This document shows positions 5,732 through 6,425 of a stretch of 6,425 nt of DNA, piece after piece. The notes under the pieces were generated by a model that saw only the letters and a program-made list of their open reading frames with translations, searched no databases and was not told the origin of the DNA. Each line of letters starts with the position of its first letter. The stretch's first letter is position 1. The translations under genes were made by a program, and so were the position numbers. Source of the DNA: Bacteroidales bacterium UBA3663 (GTDB lineage Bacteria > Bacteroidota > Bacteroidia > Bacteroidales > UBA3663); contig DFJU01000084.1 in the NCBI GenBank assembly GCA_002373755.1, forward strand, positions 4,371-10,795, read 5' to 3'.

Positions 5732-6425
5732 TGAAGAAAGTCCTTTTCATCGACCGCGACGGCACGCTCATCGTCGAGCCGCCCGTCACCGAGCAGGTCG
5801 ATTCCTTCGAGCAGTTGGAGTTCCTGCCCCGCGTCATCCAGAACCTGTCGTTCATCCGCCACAAGTTGGATTACGATTTCGTCATCGTGAGCAATCAGGA
5901 CGGTTTGGGCAGCCCCGAGTATCCGTTGGAGCGCTTCAACGCCATCAACGACCTCATGCTACGCGTGTTCCGTACCGAGGGCGTCGAGTTCGATGAGGTC
6001 TATTTCGATCCGCATCGCAGCAGCGAAAACCATCCGAACCGCAAACCCGGCACGGGCATGTTGCAGAAGTTCATCGAGGGCAACGGCTCAGAATATGATT
6101 TGGCAGGCAGCTACGTGATCGGCGACCGCATCACCGACATCCAGTTGGCGCACAACTTGGGTTGCAAAGGCATCCTCATCGCACAGAACGGTTCGTCCGA
6201 TGAATGTCGCGAGTGGTTGCAGGAGTCGAACCTTGAGGCCGATTGTGCCCTCATTGCCGAGAGTTGGGACGACATTGCCGCCTTCCTCTTTGCGGGTGAC
6301 CGTCGCGCCGAAGTGACCCGCACGACCAAAGAGACCGACATTCACATCGCGCTCGATCTGGATGGTTCTGGCCGATGCGATATCTCGACCGGATTGGGCT
6401 TCTTCGACCACATGCTGGAGCAGAT
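5728..6425 (+). CDS. hisB: Bifunctional HisB: histidinol-phosphatase / imidazoleglycerol-phosphate dehydratase (3' end outside window)
   Basis: The frame is open to the right edge (232 codons seen; the full fusion is usually about 350-380). Residues 1 to about 165 are a HAD phosphatase: DRDGT with nucleophile D9 and D11, S55 in VSNQDG, K106 in NRKPGTGM, and GDRITD with D133 and D137. This half would remove phosphate from histidinol phosphate. From about residue 192 the dehydratase domain begins ([14 protein letters not shown], then [11 protein letters not shown] with its metal-binding His). It makes imidazole acetol-phosphate, the substrate of the upstream HisC. The Cys cluster that binds zinc in E. 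coli HisB is absent: the loop here is [14 protein letters not shown]. Two starts are possible, ATG 5728 (overlapping the hisC stop as ATGA) or ATG 5731; the second gives a MKKVLF start. Either way hisB is probably translationally coupled to hisC. Confidence 0.95.
   Translation, partial: MMKKVLFIDRDGTLIVEPPVTEQVDSFEQLEFLPRVIQNLSFIRHKLDYDFVIVSNQDGLGSPEYPLERFNAINDLMLRVFRTEGVEFDEVYFDPHRSSENHPNRKPGTGMLQKFIEGNGSEYDLAGSYVIGDRITDIQLAHNLGCKGILIAQNGSSDECREWLQESNLEADCALIAESWDDIAAFLFAGDRRAEVTRTTKETDIHIALDLDGSGRCDISTGLGFFDHMLEQ

Overview
The window is a piece of a Bacteroidales-type genome of moderate GC content (Bacteroidota; a Prevotella- or Muribaculum-like relative is possible, but the sequence does not fix the genus). 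Three things point there. The promoters match the Bacteroidota -7 motif TAnnTTTG. No Shine-Dalgarno sequences precede the genes. The gene order hisG-hisD-hisC-hisB, with a fused HisB, is the arrangement I know from Bacteroides relatives.

Layout. Bases 1-427 (minus strand) hold the N-terminal half of rsmA/ksgA, the 16S rRNA dimethyladenosine transferase, cut by the left edge. A divergent control region (428-594) carries a -7 box for ksgA, placed so close to its ATG that the mRNA should be leaderless, and a well-formed promoter for the rightward gene. Bases 595-2112 encode an exported tetratricopeptide-repeat protein of unknown function. Only 39 bp later the histidine biosynthesis genes begin: hisG (2152-3003, long regulatory form), hisD (3148-4437), hisC (4697-5731) and hisB (5728 to the right edge, truncated early in its dehydratase domain). 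HisG makes the first committed step, HisB the imidazoleglycerol-phosphate dehydratase and histidinol-phosphatase steps, HisC the aminotransferase step between them, and HisD the final two oxidations. The other his enzymes (HisIE, HisA, HisH, HisF) are not in view.

The unusual part is the DNA between the his genes. The hisG-hisD gap (144 bp) is built of about 10-bp units around GGAGTTAAC on the left and the reverse-complement units around TTAACTCC on the right, giving an imperfect 40-bp inverted repeat that ends 7 bp before the hisD ATG. The hisD-hisC gap (259 bp) repeats the plan with different units: 7-bp GAGTAAA-type units that run over the hisD stop codon, a perfect 16-bp inverted repeat whose arms are each palindromes, a palindrome centred on AATTATCAATT, and an 11-bp CCCTTTTACTC tandem array ending just before hisC. 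hisC and hisB, by contrast, overlap. These arrays resemble an iterated intergenic repeat family that has expanded inside an operon, and may shape the mRNA. I found no mobile element, CRISPR array, tRNA or rRNA. The genes themselves are ordinary, and the repeats are the best candidate for something undescribed.
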